Positions 18,014 through 26,873 of a stretch of 64,000 nt of DNA are shown piece after piece. A program made the position numbers and the translations under genes. Under the pieces are notes generated by a model, which was not told the origin of the DNA, searched no databases, and was given only the letters and a program-made list of their open reading frames with translations. The stretch spans positions 62,001 through 126,000 of the forward strand of contig NZ_BMIN01000012.1 of NCBI RefSeq assembly GCF_014642405.1. Reading direction: 5' to 3'. This DNA is from Pontibacillus salipaludis. Lineage in GTDB: Bacteria > Bacillota > Bacilli > Bacillales > BH030062. Every line of letters starts with the position of its first letter. The first letter of the stretch is position 1.

Positions 18014-19819
18014 TTGGCTAAAGAACTACCAAAAAGAGATGAAATACCAGAAGAACGGACCTGGAAACTCGAAGATATCTTCTCAACAGATGAAGTGTGG
18101 AATGAAGAATTTGAGGCGGTTAAACAATTAACACCACAAATTAAAGAATATAAAGGAAAATTACATGAGTCTGCGGACACATTATATAACTTACTAAAGC
18201 TGCAGGATGAAGTGGCTAATCGTGTAGGAAAATTATTTACATATGCGCACATGCGTTATGATCAAGACACGACGAACTCTCATTATCAAGATATGAATAC
18301 CCGTGCAGAGAGTCTGCTCACACAAGTAGGCAGTGCGATGAGTTATATTGACCCTGAGATCCTTGCAATGGAAGAGGGCACTGTAGAGAAATTCCTTAAT
18401 GAAAAAGAAGAACTAAAGCTGTATGAGCACGCGTTAAATGAAATTACGCGTTCTCGTCCGCACACACTCTCTGAGAAAGAAGAAGAGTTGCTTGCTCAAG
18501 CATCTGAGGTTATGTCTAACCCTCAACAAACATTTGGGATGCTTAACAATGCTGACCTTACATTCCCAACTCTTACGGACGAGGAAGGAAATGAAGTAGA
18601 TCTTACACAAGGTCGCTATCTTCGTTTCTTAAAGTCTAAAGATCGTTCTGTGCGTAAGCAGGCTTTTGAAGCCATGTACGATACGTATGGCAATTTTAAG
18701 AATACATTCTCCTCAACGTTAAGTGGTGTAGTTAAGAAGCATAATTTCAATGCTAAAGTTCGTAACTACGACTCTGCACGTCAGGCTGCATTAGATTCCA
18801 ACAATATCCCTGAGAAGGTGTATGATAACTTGGTGGAAGCTGTTAACGATCGTTTACCAGCATTGCACCGCTATGTGGAGCTTCGTAAAGAAGTATTAGA
18901 TCTTGAAGATGTTCATATGTATGACCTTTATGCTGATCTTGTCCAGGATGTTGATATGGATATCCCATATGAAGAAGCGCAAGAAACGGTGTTAAAAGGA
19001 TTAGCTCCTCTCGGTGAAGAGTATACCACTATCATTCAAGAAGGCTACAAGAATCGTTGGATCGATGTGGATGAAAACAAAGGGAAGCGAAGTGGTGCTT
19101 ATTCTTCCGGCACTTATGGAACAAATCCATACATCCTCATGAACTGGCAAAATAATTTAAATAACCTATTTACTCTTGCTCACGAGTTAGGCCACTCTAT
19201 GCATAGTTACTATACAACAAGTACTCAGCCGTACCGATATGGAAACTATTCCATTTTCGTCGCTGAAGTGGCTTCAACAGCGAATGAAGCGTTGTTAAAT
19301 GATTATTTACTCCAAAACACAAATGACGAGAAGCGTAAGCTATACTTACTGAATCACTTCCTAGAAGGATTCCGTGGTACAGTCTTCAGACAAACGCAAT
19401 TTGCTGAGTTTGAACATGACATTCATGAACGTGCACAGAACGGTGAGGCCCTAACGGCTGATCGTTTAACAGAACTGTATCATGATTTAAATGAAAAGTA
19501 CTTCGGCAAGAACGTAGTCGTAGACGATGAAATCGGGTTAGAATGGGCCCGTATCCCTCACTTCTACTACAACTACTACGTGTATCAATATGCCACAGGC
19601 TACTCAGCAGCCACAGCCCTAGCCTCTCAAATCCAAAAAGAAGGCGAACCAGCTGTTGAGCGTTTCAAAGGCTTCCTAAAAGCCGGAAGCAGCGACTTCC
19701 CAATCGAAGTCCTAAAACAAGCCGGCGTAGACATGACTTCAAAAGAACCAATCGAAGCAGCGCTAGATGTTTTCGAAGAAAAACTTGACGAGTTCGAAAA
19801 ACTAATCAAGCAAAAATAA
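18014..19819 (+). CDS. pepF: Oligoendopeptidase F (M3B metallopeptidase)
   Basis: Cytoplasmic zinc peptidase of 601 residues that cleaves short peptides, a natural partner of the Opp importer. The zinc motif HELGH is at residues 390-394, within the longer M3 signature FTLAHELGHSMHSYY, and the third ligand lies in the downstream EVAST motif. The TTG start is preceded by a perfect AGGAGG seven bases away. A terminator follows. Confidence 0.95.
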   Translation: MAKELPKRDEIPEERTWKLEDIFSTDEVWNEEFEAVKQLTPQIKEYKGKLHESADTLYNLLKLQDEVANRVGKLFTYAHMRYDQDTTNSHYQDMNTRAESLLTQVGSAMSYIDPEILAMEEGTVEKFLNEKEELKLYEHALNEITRSRPHTLSEKEEELLAQASEVMSNPQQTFGMLNNADLTFPTLTDEEGNEVDLTQGRYLRFLKSKDRSVRKQAFEAMYDTYGNFKNTFSSTLSGVVKKHNFNAKVRNYDSARQAALDSNNIPEKVYDNLVEAVNDRLPALHRYVELRKEVLDLEDVHMYDLYADLVQDVDMDIPYEEAQETVLKGLAPLGEEYTTIIQEGYKNRWIDVDENKGKRSGAYSSGTYGTNPYILMNWQNNLNNLFTLAHELGHSMHSYYTTSTQPYRYGNYSIFVAEVASTANEALLNDYLLQNTNDEKRKLYLLNHFLEGFRGTVFRQTQFAEFEHDIHERAQNGEALTADRLTELYHDLNEKYFGKNVVVDDEIGLEWARIPHFYYNYYVYQYATGYSAATALASQIQKEGEPAVERFKGFLKAGSSDFPIEVLKQAGVDMTSKEPIEAALDVFEEKLDEFEKLIKQK

Positions 19820-19824
19820 CAAAC

Positions 19825-19860
19825 AAAGGCGACTCCCCAAAGGAGTCGCCTTTTGTTTTT
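19825..19860 (+). terminator. Intrinsic terminator of pepF
   Basis: Stem AAGGCGACTCC/GGAGTCGCCTT with T-rich tail. Confidence 0.9.
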
Positions 19861-19957
19861 ATATAATTGCTATTGGTCCAGGGAAGCCCTCTTAATAAAG
19901 ATAGCTTGCTCCAAAATATATTAGATAGGGGAGGGTCCGATGCTGTGAAAGGCGCTT

Positions 19958-20066
19958 GGGCTGGCTGGAGGACCACTCGCTTTCCTGCGGGAGAGCTGGG
20001 AAGCCTCCACGCCGGAACTGGATGGGCTCCTTTTCCCGCGGGAGTCTCGCAGTCCTCCAGCCATCC
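19958..20066. repeat. GC-rich inverted-repeat element, copy C (minus orientation)
   Basis: Arms CTGGCTGGAGGAC and GTCCTCCAGCC pair; boxes CACTCGCTTTCCTGCGG and GCGGGAGTCTCGCAG are the reverse complements of those in copy B. The stem sequence differs from other copies but stays complementary. Confidence 0.85.
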
Positions 20067-20149
20067 CTGTCGTAAATAGGGGAAAGGACCAACTTAGGGA
20101 ACACCGAAAGCCCTCTAACGTAACATGATTCCGTTTCTCTATATATGGC

Positions 20150-20281
20150 AAAGGTGGGCCGGGAAACTGCGAGACTCCCGTGGGCAGAAGAGCCTAGGAG
20201 AGACCCCGGAAGCCGGCTTTGCCGGCTGAGGAGGCTCACCAGCTCCCCACAGGAAAGCGAGTTGTTTCCCGGCCCACCTTA
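20150..20281. repeat. GC-rich inverted-repeat element, copy D (plus orientation)
   Basis: Arms AAGGTGGGCCGGGAAA and TTTCCCGGCCCACCTT; central GCCGGCTTTGCCGGC hairpin; conserved boxes as in copy B. It lies 84 bases from copy C in the opposite orientation. Confidence 0.9.
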
Positions 20282-20321
20282 CACTCAATCCCAGTTAACG
20301 GTAATAGTTAATCCCTAAAAA

Positions 20322-20495
20322 TTATTTAAACCCTCTAAAAGAACGTCGGTGGGTAAAGCTGAAGATGGTGAAGTAGATCGCTATAAACAACAAAGGCATA
20401 GATATAAGTATAGGAACGAGGCGCATGAGGCCTAATAAATTGAACCCAAAAGCAAGTAGAGTAACGACGATCCAAAATAAAGGGAATAAGTTCAC
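20322..20495 (-). CDS. 57-residue two-helix membrane protein
   Basis: Short ORF read on the minus strand from a GTG with TGGAGGTG seven bases upstream. The product is almost entirely hydrophobic (two helices, about residues 4-24 and 26-46) with a basic tail THRRSFRGFK, giving a likely cytoplasmic C-terminus. No family recognised. The good ribosome site, composition and clean start-stop make it a credible small membrane protein. It is divergent from the RoxS small RNA, whose promoter lies about 110 bases away. Confidence 0.65.
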   Translation of the reverse strand: MNLFPLFWIVVTLLAFGFNLLGLMRLVPILISMPLLFIAIYFTIFSFTHRRSFRGFK

Positions 20496-20602
20496 GAGTG
20501 CACCTCCAGTTACGTATTATTCTAGTCTATGTAAGGAATGTCCCATACTTTCCAAACAATAGGTGATAGATGTGACGTTTTTGTGAAGGTGATAAAAAAA
20601 TA

Positions 20603-20631
20603 TTGATATCGAGAGAAATACTTGATATATT
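20603..20631 (+). promoter_or_regulatory. Sigma-A promoter of RoxS
   Basis: TTGATA, 17 base spacer, TATATT. A TTGTGAA half-site at 20581-20587 just upstream could be part of a Rex or ResD-type control region, as known for roxS in B. subtilis. Confidence 0.65.
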
Positions 20632-20637
20632 TATATG

Positions 20638-20760
20638 TGAAAAGGATCACATTCAGACAATAACCCCTTTGTTTGACCGTGAAACTTTCTCCCATCCCCC
20701 TTTGTCTTAAAGATAAAGACATAGATCAAGCCAGGCCTACCCCGCCTGGCTTATTTTTTT
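20638..20760 (+). ncRNA. roxS: RoxS/RsaE small regulatory RNA
   Basis: About 120 nt transcript inferred from a promoter at 20603-20631 and a strong terminator (AAGCCAGGC/GCCTGGCTT plus T-run, 20729-20760). The body carries the C-rich segments that define RoxS/RsaE: ATAACCCCTTTGTTTGA and CTTTCTCCCATCCCCC, which pair with ribosome sites of target mRNAs. In B. subtilis roxS also lies beside yjbH and helps adjust central metabolism and redox balance. No ORF of note is present. The identification is from remembered motif sequence plus synteny; the 5' end is approximate. Confidence 0.85.
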
Positions 20761-20851
20761 GAGGGGAAGGAAAACCGTGGGTTTATTGTGATAATTTATC
20801 TTTTAGTTAAAGATTTTAATATAAATAGATTTTGAGACGCATCAAGTACAT

Positions 20852-20890
20852 AAAAAAACCTTCTTTCTATCAATAGAAAGAAGGTTTTTT
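20852..20890. terminator. Terminator of spxH (bidirectional)
   Basis: Perfect stem AAAAAACCTTCTTTCTA and its complement with a 4 base loop. Confidence 0.92.
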
Positions 20891-20892
20891 AT

Positions 20893-21786
20893 TTATTTTA
20901 CGTAGCGCCAAAACGTACCGTATTTCACGGGATGTTTTTCAACTTTTTGTTTGAGTTGGAGCTTCTTCATTTCGCACTCGGTTTTCGACTCGCTCCAGTC
21001 GAAGACAACGGATATTTCGTGTGTACCTACGAAACGATAAAGCTGTAAGAAATCTTCAAGAGCTGGTTTTACAGCGGCAGGAGGTTCCTTTTGCATCATT
21101 TCTTGGAGTACATTCACGTACACGTTGTAAGGGTATAGGCCTGTGATTTTAATGCCTTCTTCTTCTTCTTCCTGGTTGAAGAGGACAATGGCCGGAATCT
21201 CCTCCACTTCCATCTCGCGCGTTAGTTTAAGATCACATTGAAGAGCGCGCTTGGCAGAGTCAGAGTGAAGGTCCTGCTTAAATTCTTCAACGTCAAGGTT
21301 GCTTTCCTCAGCGCAACGAAGCAGCACGTCTTCGTTTGAAATGTTTTGTTTATTTAAGAACAAGTTCTCTTGTATTTTGCGTAAGAAACGCATGCCTGCT
21401 TTCTTGCCTTGGAGCTCTGCGGCTTTGATAGATAAAGCGGCCATCCAAGGAGAGGAGACAGGGTTTTCGAACCATAAATCACCGTCGCAGCTCATCCCAG
21501 TTCTAGAAGCGACCTTTTCCCAAACTTTTGCTAGGTCTTCAGGTTTTTGAAAGGCTTCTGCATTAAGAGAAGTTAGCTTACCACTAATAATAGGTCGAAT
21601 GGTAAAGTATCTCCCATATTCAAGCGTAAGTTTTTTCAGAAATGGCTCTAAAGACCAGCATTGAGGGCATAGTGGATCAATGAAAACATAGATCTCAACT
21701 GGCTTCTTTAAAAGGTCGACAAAACCATACTGGGATTGTGGTGTTTGGTTCGTGTTGTTGCGTTCCCCAGTTGCCTTAAAACTCAC
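20893..21786 (-). CDS. spxH: SpxH (YjbH), adaptor for ClpXP proteolysis of Spx
   Basis: DsbA-like thioredoxin-fold protein of 297 residues with a CPQC motif at residues 40-43 inside [14 protein letters not shown]. In relatives it binds Spx and presents it to ClpXP, keeping Spx low without stress. The GTG start overlaps the stop of the haemoglobin gene yjbI (GTGA), with GGAGA upstream, so the two are coupled. Spx, its adaptor, and MecA are all in this window. Confidence 0.93.
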   Translation of the reverse strand: MSFKATGERNNTNQTPQSQYGFVDLLKKPVEIYVFIDPLCPQCWSLEPFLKKLTLEYGRYFTIRPIISGKLTSLNAEAFQKPEDLAKVWEKVASRTGMSCDGDLWFENPVSSPWMAALSIKAAELQGKKAGMRFLRKIQENLFLNKQNISNEDVLLRCAEESNLDVEEFKQDLHSDSAKRALQCDLKLTREMEVEEIPAIVLFNQEEEEEGIKITGLYPYNVYVNVLQEMMQKEPPAAVKPALEDFLQLYRFVGTHEISVVFDWSESKTECEMKKLQLKQKVEKHPVKYGTFWRYVK

Positions 21787-22187
21787 GTCGATTCTCCTTT
21801 CCTTGTTTCTGGTGTGTTCATCATATGATTTGCTGTGTGTGATAAGCGTTCAAAGATAACACTTCTATAAGGTTCTTCGATCTCAGCTTCTTCTAGCGCA
21901 CCATCCATACAATACAACCACGCATCTTTTCTTGTTGGTGTAATTTCAAAAGGTAGGTGGCGGGCTCTTAACATAGGGTGCCCGTGTTCTTCCGTATAGT
22001 ATGCAGGTCCACCGAGAAACTGGGATAAAAATTGTTCCTGTTTGCGGATTGTTTCTGTGAAGTCATCAGGAAAAATGGGTTGTAAATCTGGATGTTTGGC
22101 AACTCTACTGTAAAAGGCTTCTACAAGCTTACTAATTGCAGAAGGGCCACCAATTGCTTCATAAAGCGTACCAGGATTATCATTCAT
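21783..22187 (-). CDS. yjbI: Truncated haemoglobin (group II) YjbI
   Basis: 134-residue haem protein with the 2-on-2 globin pattern: LYEAIGG opening, an F-helix proximal histidine in [12 protein letters not shown], and the conserved Trp (DAWLYCM) of the G helix. Group II globins bind oxygen or NO and are tied to oxidative and nitrosative stress. It is co-transcribed and translationally coupled with spxH. Confidence 0.93.
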   Translation of the reverse strand: MNDNPGTLYEAIGGPSAISKLVEAFYSRVAKHPDLQPIFPDDFTETIRKQEQFLSQFLGGPAYYTEEHGHPMLRARHLPFEITPTRKDAWLYCMDGALEEAEIEEPYRSVIFERLSHTANHMMNTPETRKGEST

Positions 22188-22241
22188 AAGAATGCCTCAT
22201 TTACTTTTATTTTAGCGGCATCATTCGCCACTTTCATAACG

Positions 22242-22279
22242 TAGGCGATCCGTCCCCCTTAAATAAGGGGGACCGCCTA
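22242..22279. terminator. Hairpin behind yjbK
   Basis: GTCCCCCTT/AAGGGGGAC stem extended by AGGCG/CGCCT. There is no strong T-run on the yjbK (minus) side and a moderate one on the plus side, so it may protect the 3' end more than terminate. Confidence 0.5.
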
Positions 22280-22331
22280 TTTGTTTGATTTTATTGTAGC
22301 AACGGGATGTTTAAACAATCAACAAATCTGT

Positions 22332-22904
22332 TTATAGTAGAGATTGGAAAAAACGTTGAATTTTGTTAGGAGTCTCTCGTGATGGGATGTCGTGCTGTTG
22401 TAACAGTTGTTCAAATGTAGCTTTACCGTGGCCAGCTTCTTTTGCCTCAAGCTCTAATTCGTAGTCCGTAACATTATTGAAATGACTCCGGTCAAGGACG
22501 ACTAGCGTATCGTTGTACTCTTTCTCCATACGTTCAGTCGTTAATGCTCCCTTGAAGCTTAAGTTGCTGAATGGGATACCAAGTGATGCTAATTGCTTCT
22601 CTATATTAGGAGCGGTTGTCGGCTGCTCATTCATCCACTTATAAGCTTCCTCTTCAGTCAGCGTATCGTGCGTTTCAAGAAGACCGTCAACATGTGGTTC
22701 CTTTAAAGTTGCCGTCCAGGTATCGCCTTTTTTACGAATGCGAAGGGCAGCAAGTTTTTCTCTAAGATCAAACTGATCAGTTTCAAAATAATAGTTCGTT
22801 TGGGTAAAGCGATCTTCAGTGGAAAAGGCTAAAGCATGAACAAGTGCTTCATATTCCTCTTCTGTAAGCAAATTCTTAAATTCGATTTCGATTTCTTGTG
22901 ACAT
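22332..22904 (-). CDS. yjbK: CYTH domain protein YjbK
   Basis: 190-residue CYTH/triphosphate tunnel protein with the diagnostic ExExK motif EIEIEFK at residues 4-10 and basic and acidic strand residues spaced along the fold (RIRKKGDTWTATLKEP, ELELEAKE). Members hydrolyse inorganic triphosphate or similar substrates. GGAGG lies eight bases before the ATG. It sits divergently to the ppGpp synthetase gene relQ, as in B. subtilis yjbK/yjbM. Confidence 0.88.
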   Translation of the reverse strand: MSQEIEIEFKNLLTEEEYEALVHALAFSTEDRFTQTNYYFETDQFDLREKLAALRIRKKGDTWTATLKEPHVDGLLETHDTLTEEEAYKWMNEQPTTAPNIEKQLASLGIPFSNLSFKGALTTERMEKEYNDTLVVLDRSHFNNVTDYELELEAKEAGHGKATFEQLLQQHDIPSRETPNKIQRFFQSLL

Positions 22905-23067
22905 ACAAATTCCTCCATTAATGCGGCTTATTTGCCATTTCTATTATTGATGAATGGGATAAAGATTGCAAATATTAATCATGAAATCATTTATGATACA
23001 ATAGATCACAGGCCAATATCGTGACCCATTTACATAGACGATGATTGGATAAAAGGTGGTGCAAGAA

Positions 23068-23706
23068 TTGAATTGGGAAACGTTTTTAGCTCCGTACAGG
23101 CAGGCAGTTGATGAGCTGAAGGTAAAATTAAAGGGAATGAGAGCACAGTATGAATATGGTGCTATGCATTCCCCGATTGAGTTCGTCACAGGTAGGGTAA
23201 AACCTATAACAAGTATCCTTGATAAAGCTAGGAAAAAGGATATCCCCTACTCTAATCTTGAAGATGAAATTCAAGATATAGCTGGCATTCGTGTCGTTTG
23301 TCAGTTTGTAGATGACATTTACACGGTTGTGAATATGATTCGAATGCGCAATGATTTTGGTATTTTAGAGGAAAAAGACTATATTACGAAGAAAAAAGAA
23401 AGTGGCTACAGATCCTACCATATTATTATCGAATACCCTGTTGAAACCATTGAGGGAGAGAAGAAACTGCTTGCTGAGATTCAAATTCGCACGCTGGCTA
23501 TGAATTTTTGGGCGACAAATGAACATTCTTTAAACTATAAATATAGCGGCCAAATTCCGGCTGAAGTGAAGAGTCGTTTAAAGAACGCTTCCGAGGCCGC
23601 ATTTCGTTTAGATGAAGAAATGTCAAAAATAAAAAGTGAGATTCAAGAAGCACAAGCAATCTTCCGTCAGAAGCATGATCAAAAGGATACAGATGATGAT
23701 TCCTAA
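23068..23706 (+). CDS. relQ: Small alarmone synthetase RelQ (YjbM/SasB)
   Basis: 212-residue (p)ppGpp synthetase without hydrolase domain. Synthetase motifs are plain: GRVKPITSILDKA, DIAGIRVVCQF, ESGYRSYHIIIEYP, and EIQIRTLAMNFWATNEHSLNYKYSG. The TTG at 23068 gives the family's opening NWETFLAPYRQAV and leaves eight bases to AAAGGTGG; the GTG at 23056 lies within that ribosome site. It begins a three-gene run with nadK and the pseudouridine synthase, all closely spaced. Confidence 0.94.
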   Translation: MNWETFLAPYRQAVDELKVKLKGMRAQYEYGAMHSPIEFVTGRVKPITSILDKARKKDIPYSNLEDEIQDIAGIRVVCQFVDDIYTVVNMIRMRNDFGILEEKDYITKKKESGYRSYHIIIEYPVETIEGEKKLLAEIQIRTLAMNFWATNEHSLNYKYSGQIPAEVKSRLKNASEAAFRLDEEMSKIKSEIQEAQAIFRQKHDQKDTDDDS

Positions 23707-23727
23707 TTTTAAAGGGGGAGAACTCAA

Positions 23728-24528
23728 ATGAAATTCGCGATTTTGTCAAAAGGGGACAGTGCTTCAGATGAATTTCTGTCCAAGATGAAAAATTACTTAA
23801 CGGAATTTAACCTGGAATTGGACCATGATGAGCCAGATCTTGTTATATCAATAGGGGGAGACGGTACTCTACTCGAGGCATTCCATACATATATACACCG
23901 TTTAGAGGAGACGGCCTTTATTGGAGTTCACACTGGCCATTTAGGATTCTATGCAGACTGGATGCCTAAAGAGTTAGAGAAGTTAATCATTGAAATTGCG
24001 AGAACGCCGTTTCAAGTTGTGGAATACCCTTTACTAGAGATTATCATTCGACCAAAAGGCGATGAGCCAGAAGATAAGTACCTTGCGTTAAATGAATGTT
24101 CAGTTAAGACGGCTGAAGGTTCCGTGGTGCTTGATGTGGAAATTAAAGGAGAGCATTTTGAAACCTTCCGAGGCGATGGGTTGTGTATCTCCACGCCATC
24201 TGGAAGTACAGCATACAACAAAGCACTTGGGGGAGCGATTATTCACCCTTCACTTGAGGCCATTCAAATTGCCGAGATGGCGTCGATCAACAATCGCGTT
24301 TTCCGTACAGTGGGCTCTCCGCTCATTTTGCCAAAGCATCATACAGCCATGCTTAAGCCGCAGAATGACAAAAGCTTTATGATTACACTTGATCACATTA
24401 CGCGGAAATATTCAGACGTGAAATCCATACAGTGCCGTGTGGCGAAAGAGAAAGTACGTTTCGCTCGTTTCCGTCCGTTCCCATTCTGGAAGAGGGTTCA
24501 TGATTCCTTCATAGCAGACGAACGATAA
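23728..24528 (+). CDS. nadK: NAD kinase
   Basis: Phosphorylates NAD to NADP with ATP. The GGDGT motif is at residues 43-47, NE of the second motif lies in ALNECS near 120, and [12 protein letters not shown] follows near 155. 266 residues, normal for Bacillales. AAAGGGGGAG precedes the ATG. It is located 21 bases after relQ, so NADPH supply and the stringent response may be co-expressed. Confidence 0.96.
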   Translation: MKFAILSKGDSASDEFLSKMKNYLTEFNLELDHDEPDLVISIGGDGTLLEAFHTYIHRLEETAFIGVHTGHLGFYADWMPKELEKLIIEIARTPFQVVEYPLLEIIIRPKGDEPEDKYLALNECSVKTAEGSVVLDVEIKGEHFETFRGDGLCISTPSGSTAYNKALGGAIIHPSLEAIQIAEMASINNRVFRTVGSPLILPKHHTAMLKPQNDKSFMITLDHITRKYSDVKSIQCRVAKEKVRFARFRPFPFWKRVHDSFIADER

Positions 24529-24546
24529 AAATAGAGGTGTTATGAA

Positions 24547-25422
24547 ATGAAATTCAAAATCGACCCGAAACACGACGGAATGCTCGTACGAGATTATTTA
24601 TATCACGTACGAGCTTTTTCACGTCGTATGGTGAAAGTGATTAAGTACGATGAAGGGATTTTAATCAACGGTTCCCCTGTTACAGTAAGGGCTAAGGTGG
24701 AAGCGGGGGACGAGTTACGTATTCAATTCCCTGCTGAAGAGCGCGGGCGGCACTTGGCATCGGTTCATAAGCCGGTTTCTGTTCTTTACGAAGATGATGA
24801 AGTCATTATCCTGAATAAGCCCCCTTTCCTTGCAACAATCCCTTCTGTGCATCATTTGGATGACACATTGGGCAATAGGCTTATGGGGTATTACGATCAC
24901 CATGGTATTCCTTTCACATTACATGTCGTAACACGCCTTGATGCAGATACTTCAGGGGTTGTTCTTGTAGCAAAAAATCGGTATGTTCACTCCTTATTAG
25001 CAAAGAAGCAAGAGGAAGGGGAGATCCACCAGACCTATCAAGCCGTAGTAGAAGGTCATCTGGAGACGAAGAAGGGGACAATCAATGCTCCCATTGACCG
25101 AGCACCTGGTTCGATTATTGAACGACGTGTTGACCCAAAAGGTAAGAGTGCGGTTACTCATTATGAAGTGATAGAAGAAACAGAAGAAACAAGTCTGGTT
25201 CATATACGCTTAGAAACGGGCAGGACACATCAGATTAGAGTTCACTTTAACGATGTAGGCCACAGCTTATGTGGTGATTCTTTATATGGCGGGATTAAAA
25301 AAGGAATCAATAGACAGGCGCTCCATTGCAACTCAATACGCTTTTCTCATCCGATTAGCGGACATGAGGTTTATGTGGAGGCTCCTTTACCTGAAGATAT
25401 GGAAAACCTAATTATAAATTAG
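24547..25422 (+). CDS. yjbO: RluD-family pseudouridine synthase YjbO
   Basis: RluA/RluD-type enzyme of 291 residues that converts uridine to pseudouridine in RNA. An S4-like N-terminal region precedes the catalytic motif HVVTRLDADTSGVVLVAKN, with the nucleophile Asp in RLD, and the RTHQIRVHF motif. The RNA target is not evident. Ribosome site AGAGGTG. Last gene of relQ-nadK-yjbO, ending at a shared terminator. Confidence 0.92.
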   Translation: MKFKIDPKHDGMLVRDYLYHVRAFSRRMVKVIKYDEGILINGSPVTVRAKVEAGDELRIQFPAEERGRHLASVHKPVSVLYEDDEVIILNKPPFLATIPSVHHLDDTLGNRLMGYYDHHGIPFTLHVVTRLDADTSGVVLVAKNRYVHSLLAKKQEEGEIHQTYQAVVEGHLETKKGTINAPIDRAPGSIIERRVDPKGKSAVTHYEVIEETEETSLVHIRLETGRTHQIRVHFNDVGHSLCGDSLYGGIKKGINRQALHCNSIRFSHPISGHEVYVEAPLPEDMENLIIN

Positions 25423-25436
25423 GAAGATGTTAAGTA

Positions 25437-25473
25437 AGAGGTTGAGAGCACGAATAGCCTCAACCTCTTTTTT
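25437..25473. terminator. Terminator between yjbO and prpE
   Basis: Stem AGAGGTTGAG/CTCAACCTCT followed by TTTTTT on the plus strand; it touches the stop of the convergent prpE. Confidence 0.88.
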
Positions 25474-26224
25474 ACTCATCAAACGTACGGAATTTTTCAG
25501 GTACTTCTGGTTGTTTAGAAGGGACGCTTACGATCTCTTCTTCTGGTAAACGGAAGCACGTTAAAGCACCGCCAAAAATACACCCTGTATCAATATTAAC
25601 GGTCTTATGTTTGAAACGAGGCTCTCTAACAGGTGTATGACCATACACAATCCACCGATCTCCCTCGTAATCATAAGCCCAGTCACGTCTCACCGGTCGT
25701 CCTAATTCATCGAACTCACCTGTTACATCACCATATAAGACAAAGGTATGCACCTTTTTATTCTTAAACGACTTCCCGATCATATCTTCACGAATCCCAG
25801 CATGAGCCACAACCGCATTAGCTTCAGGCTCCTGGAGGTACAAAGGTGCTTCCTGATAAAGAGTTATGAACTGATCCTTAATATCTTTTTGCTCGTGTTC
25901 AGATAAAGCCTCATATTCCGCCACCGTTGTCTCTAAACCATGCTTCTGTTTAACAGGATTTCCCTGAAAGAAGCGGTACAACTTATTGCAATGATTTCCT
26001 GGGACATATTTCGCCATCTTGTTCTCTACAACCATCTTATACACAAGGCGAATCACATCCAATGAAGCAGGTCCTCTGTCAGTGAGGTCTCCAACAAAAA
26101 CAGGAATACGCCCCTCAGGATGACGAGGGATGTCACCTGTGGTGCTATATCCTAGTTTCTCAAACAGTTCGATTAGTTCATCATAACAACCGTGCACATC
26201 TCCAATACAATCGATCTTTTTCAT
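25472..26224 (-). CDS. prpE: Bis(5'-nucleosyl)-tetraphosphatase PrpE (metallophosphoesterase)
   Basis: Calcineurin-like phosphoesterase of 250 residues with the metal-binding series [28 protein letters not shown] and later VYGHTPV. In B. subtilis PrpE (YjbP) cleaves Ap4A-type dinucleotides asymmetrically. AGGAGGGG stands before the ATG. The 650 bases upstream to rodA hold two large inverted repeats and no gene. Confidence 0.92.
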   Translation of the reverse strand: MKKIDCIGDVHGCYDELIELFEKLGYSTTGDIPRHPEGRIPVFVGDLTDRGPASLDVIRLVYKMVVENKMAKYVPGNHCNKLYRFFQGNPVKQKHGLETTVAEYEALSEHEQKDIKDQFITLYQEAPLYLQEPEANAVVAHAGIREDMIGKSFKNKKVHTFVLYGDVTGEFDELGRPVRRDWAYDYEGDRWIVYGHTPVREPRFKHKTVNIDTGCIFGGALTCFRLPEEEIVSVPSKQPEVPEKFRTFDE

Positions 26225-26304
26225 GTAGTAACCCCTCCTGTATGATTAAATTTTTAAGGATAATGATGAATGGATAGCCGAGCTGGTAGAATAGAAATGA
26301 AGAG

Positions 26305-26487
26305 ATGTTTCCATTAGCTTTGGTTGAGGTTAAGGTGGGCCTGGAAACCACTCGCTTTCCTGTGGGGAGCTGGTGAGCCTCCTCAGCCGGCAAAGCCGGC
26401 CTGCGGGGTCTCACCTAGGCTCTTTATCCCACGGGAGTCTCGCAGTTTCCAGGCCCACCTTTTCCGTATTGTGAGAAATGGAAACAT
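26305..26487. repeat. GC-rich inverted-repeat element, copy E (minus orientation)
   Basis: Inner stem 26331-26462: AAGGTGGGCCTGGAAA pairs with TTTCCAGGCCCACCTT. Outer perfect pair ATGTTTCCATT (26305-26315) and AATGGAAACAT (26477-26487). GCCGGCAAAGCCGGC hairpin in the centre. Confidence 0.92.
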
Positions 26488-26533
26488 AGTTTATGTGGAA
26501 TCATTAATTTATATATCTCAAGGCTAGGGATAC

Positions 26534-26777
26534 GGGGCCGTTAGTGCAATATACAGCAAGGGGTGTCTGGGGAACGGGGAGACTCCTGCAGGAGAAAGAG
26601 GTCGACGAGACCCTACAGAGAGCGTAGCGAACGAGGAGGCTCTGAAAAGAAAGAGGAAGTTCGACTAACACCGTCACGTCCTGTGACAACGTCGAACGAC
26701 CCCACGTCGTGTGGGGCCGCCCGCGGAAAGCGAGTCGTTCCCCAGACACCCCAAGCACTTTTAAATGTATCGGCCCC
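26534..26777. repeat. GC-rich inverted-repeat element, long copy F (plus orientation)
   Basis: Inner arms GGGGTGTCTGGGGAAC (26560) and GTTCCCCAGACACCCC (to 26751); conserved GGGGAGACTCCTGCAGG and CCCGCGGAAAGCGAG boxes. The centre is enlarged by about 60 bases with further inverted pairs (AAGTTCGAC/GTCGAAC, CCCCAC..GTGGGG). An outer GGGGCCG/CGGCCCC pair frames it. Confidence 0.85.
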
Positions 26778-26833
26778 ATTTTTATTCATCGTCTCAGCTA
26801 CCCCTTCACTTAACTCCTTATATTCCCAGATCG

Positions 26834-26873
26834 AAAAAAGGTGGGAACGCTTGTTTAGCGTTTCCACCTTTTT
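26834..26873 (-). terminator. Terminator of rodA
   Basis: Stem AAAAAAGGTGG.AACGCT and near-complement AGCGTT.CCACCTTTTTT; T-run on the minus side at the end of rodA. Confidence 0.85.
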
